Below are positions 16,143-16,617 of a stretch of 16,617 bases of DNA, in pieces (position 1 is the stretch's first letter; each line of letters starts with the position of its first letter). The translations under genes were made by a program, and so were the position numbers. The stretch comes from Spirogloea muscicola (taxonomy: Eukaryota; Streptophyta; Zygnematophyceae; Spirogloeales; Spirogloeaceae). The DNA lies in contig WELB01000032.1 of assembly GCA_009602725.1 (NCBI GenBank), positions 27,896-44,512 on the forward strand. The letters are read 5' to 3'. The notes below the pieces were generated by a model. That model did no database searches. It was not told where the DNA came from and was given only the letters and a program-made list of their open reading frames with translations.

Positions 16143-16617
16143 GAGGGCCCCCGCCGCCGCCCCCTCTGTCTACCAGAGCTACCGGCCCGACGCCGCCGCT
16201 GCTTCTCTCAATCCGGCGCAGGCTCCTCCGCCGCGCATGGCGAGCCCGCCGCCTTCTGCCCGGCAGCTGCCGGCTGCCGCCGCGTCTCCCGCCGCTGGCT
16301 CCGCCGCGCTCGCCGGCGCGCGGGATGGGGGGTCAACGTGGGAGTGCGCTTAACCCCTCGGGCTTCAGAACCTCGAAAAGAGACTTCGTGTATTTGAAAC
16401 AAACGAAGGCCAAATGGCCAAGTTCAAATGCAAGCACATCCTAAGACCTACATAACCTACAGTAGATTGACCCGCTCAGAAACCACGGGTCAAAACATTA
16501 AGGTCGCTAACCGATGCCTGGATACTAGATGGCAGATACGAAGCCCTTCTGCTACCAACTAGAGCTCGCCCAGCTTTCTGGTGCAAAGCATTAGCCTGAG
16601 CACGCTGCAAACAGGCC
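16143..16617. other. Upstream region of the small gene; no other gene seen
   Basis: Positions 16143-16340 are strongly GC-rich and probably hold the leader and promoter of the minus-strand gene. The remaining 270 bp to the edge are lower in GC, with no exon, RNA gene or repeat that I can support. Confidence 0.45.

Noticed and set aside
16208-16402. Short frames near the right edge
   Set aside because: They are Arg/Pro/Ala-rich products of high GC content with no motif or splice support.

Overview
The window looks like nuclear DNA of a green alga (Chlorophyta, probably a trebouxiophyte-type genome; the lineage is inference). The grounds are a plant-type chloroplast envelope protein (TIC21), a plant-type CBS/SNF4-like protein and a small plant-type membrane protein. 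All three are split by short GT-AG introns whose phases join exactly. TGTAA motifs, the usual chlorophyte poly(A) signal, lie downstream of the first two genes, and a TTTAGGG-type telomeric motif is present. No prokaryotic gene organisation is visible.

Layout: (1) 1-1707 (+), a four-exon TIC21 gene whose reading frame stays open to the left edge. (2) 1708-2668, its 3' flank, then a minus-strand retrotransposon tail (2164-2430) and a CCG-rich leader. (3) 2669-6056 (+), a seven-exon, 550-residue protein with four CBS-like modules (two Bateman pairs), PV42/SNF4-gamma-like; its 861-bp first intron carries a CT microsatellite and repeat debris. (4) 6057-12120, a retrotransposon graveyard. It holds one nearly full-length but broken non-LTR retrotransposon on + (about 7447-11250) and at least eight 5'-truncated fragments of the same family on both strands. 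The long element has an N-terminal zinc finger, a reverse transcriptase and a C-terminal restriction-like endonuclease-type region. (5) 12121-15480, a lower-GC stretch with no gene I recognise; the best candidate is a cysteine-rich plus-strand exon chain at 14627-15298. (6) 15502-16142 (-), a two-exon gene for a 78-residue single-span membrane protein, with a GC-rich upstream region running toward the right edge.

The three recognisable genes do not form a pathway. TIC21 acts in the chloroplast inner envelope, the CBS protein is probably an adenylate-sensing regulatory subunit, and the small protein is of unknown function. The most unusual material is the retrotransposon family. The long copy has a YADN catalytic box, slippage and tandem-duplication frameshifts and nonsense codons. 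Family tails share a GGCTGG/CCAGCC stem-loop. One 84-bp tail insertion is flanked by 20-bp direct repeats, and one tail lies next to a telomeric repeat.
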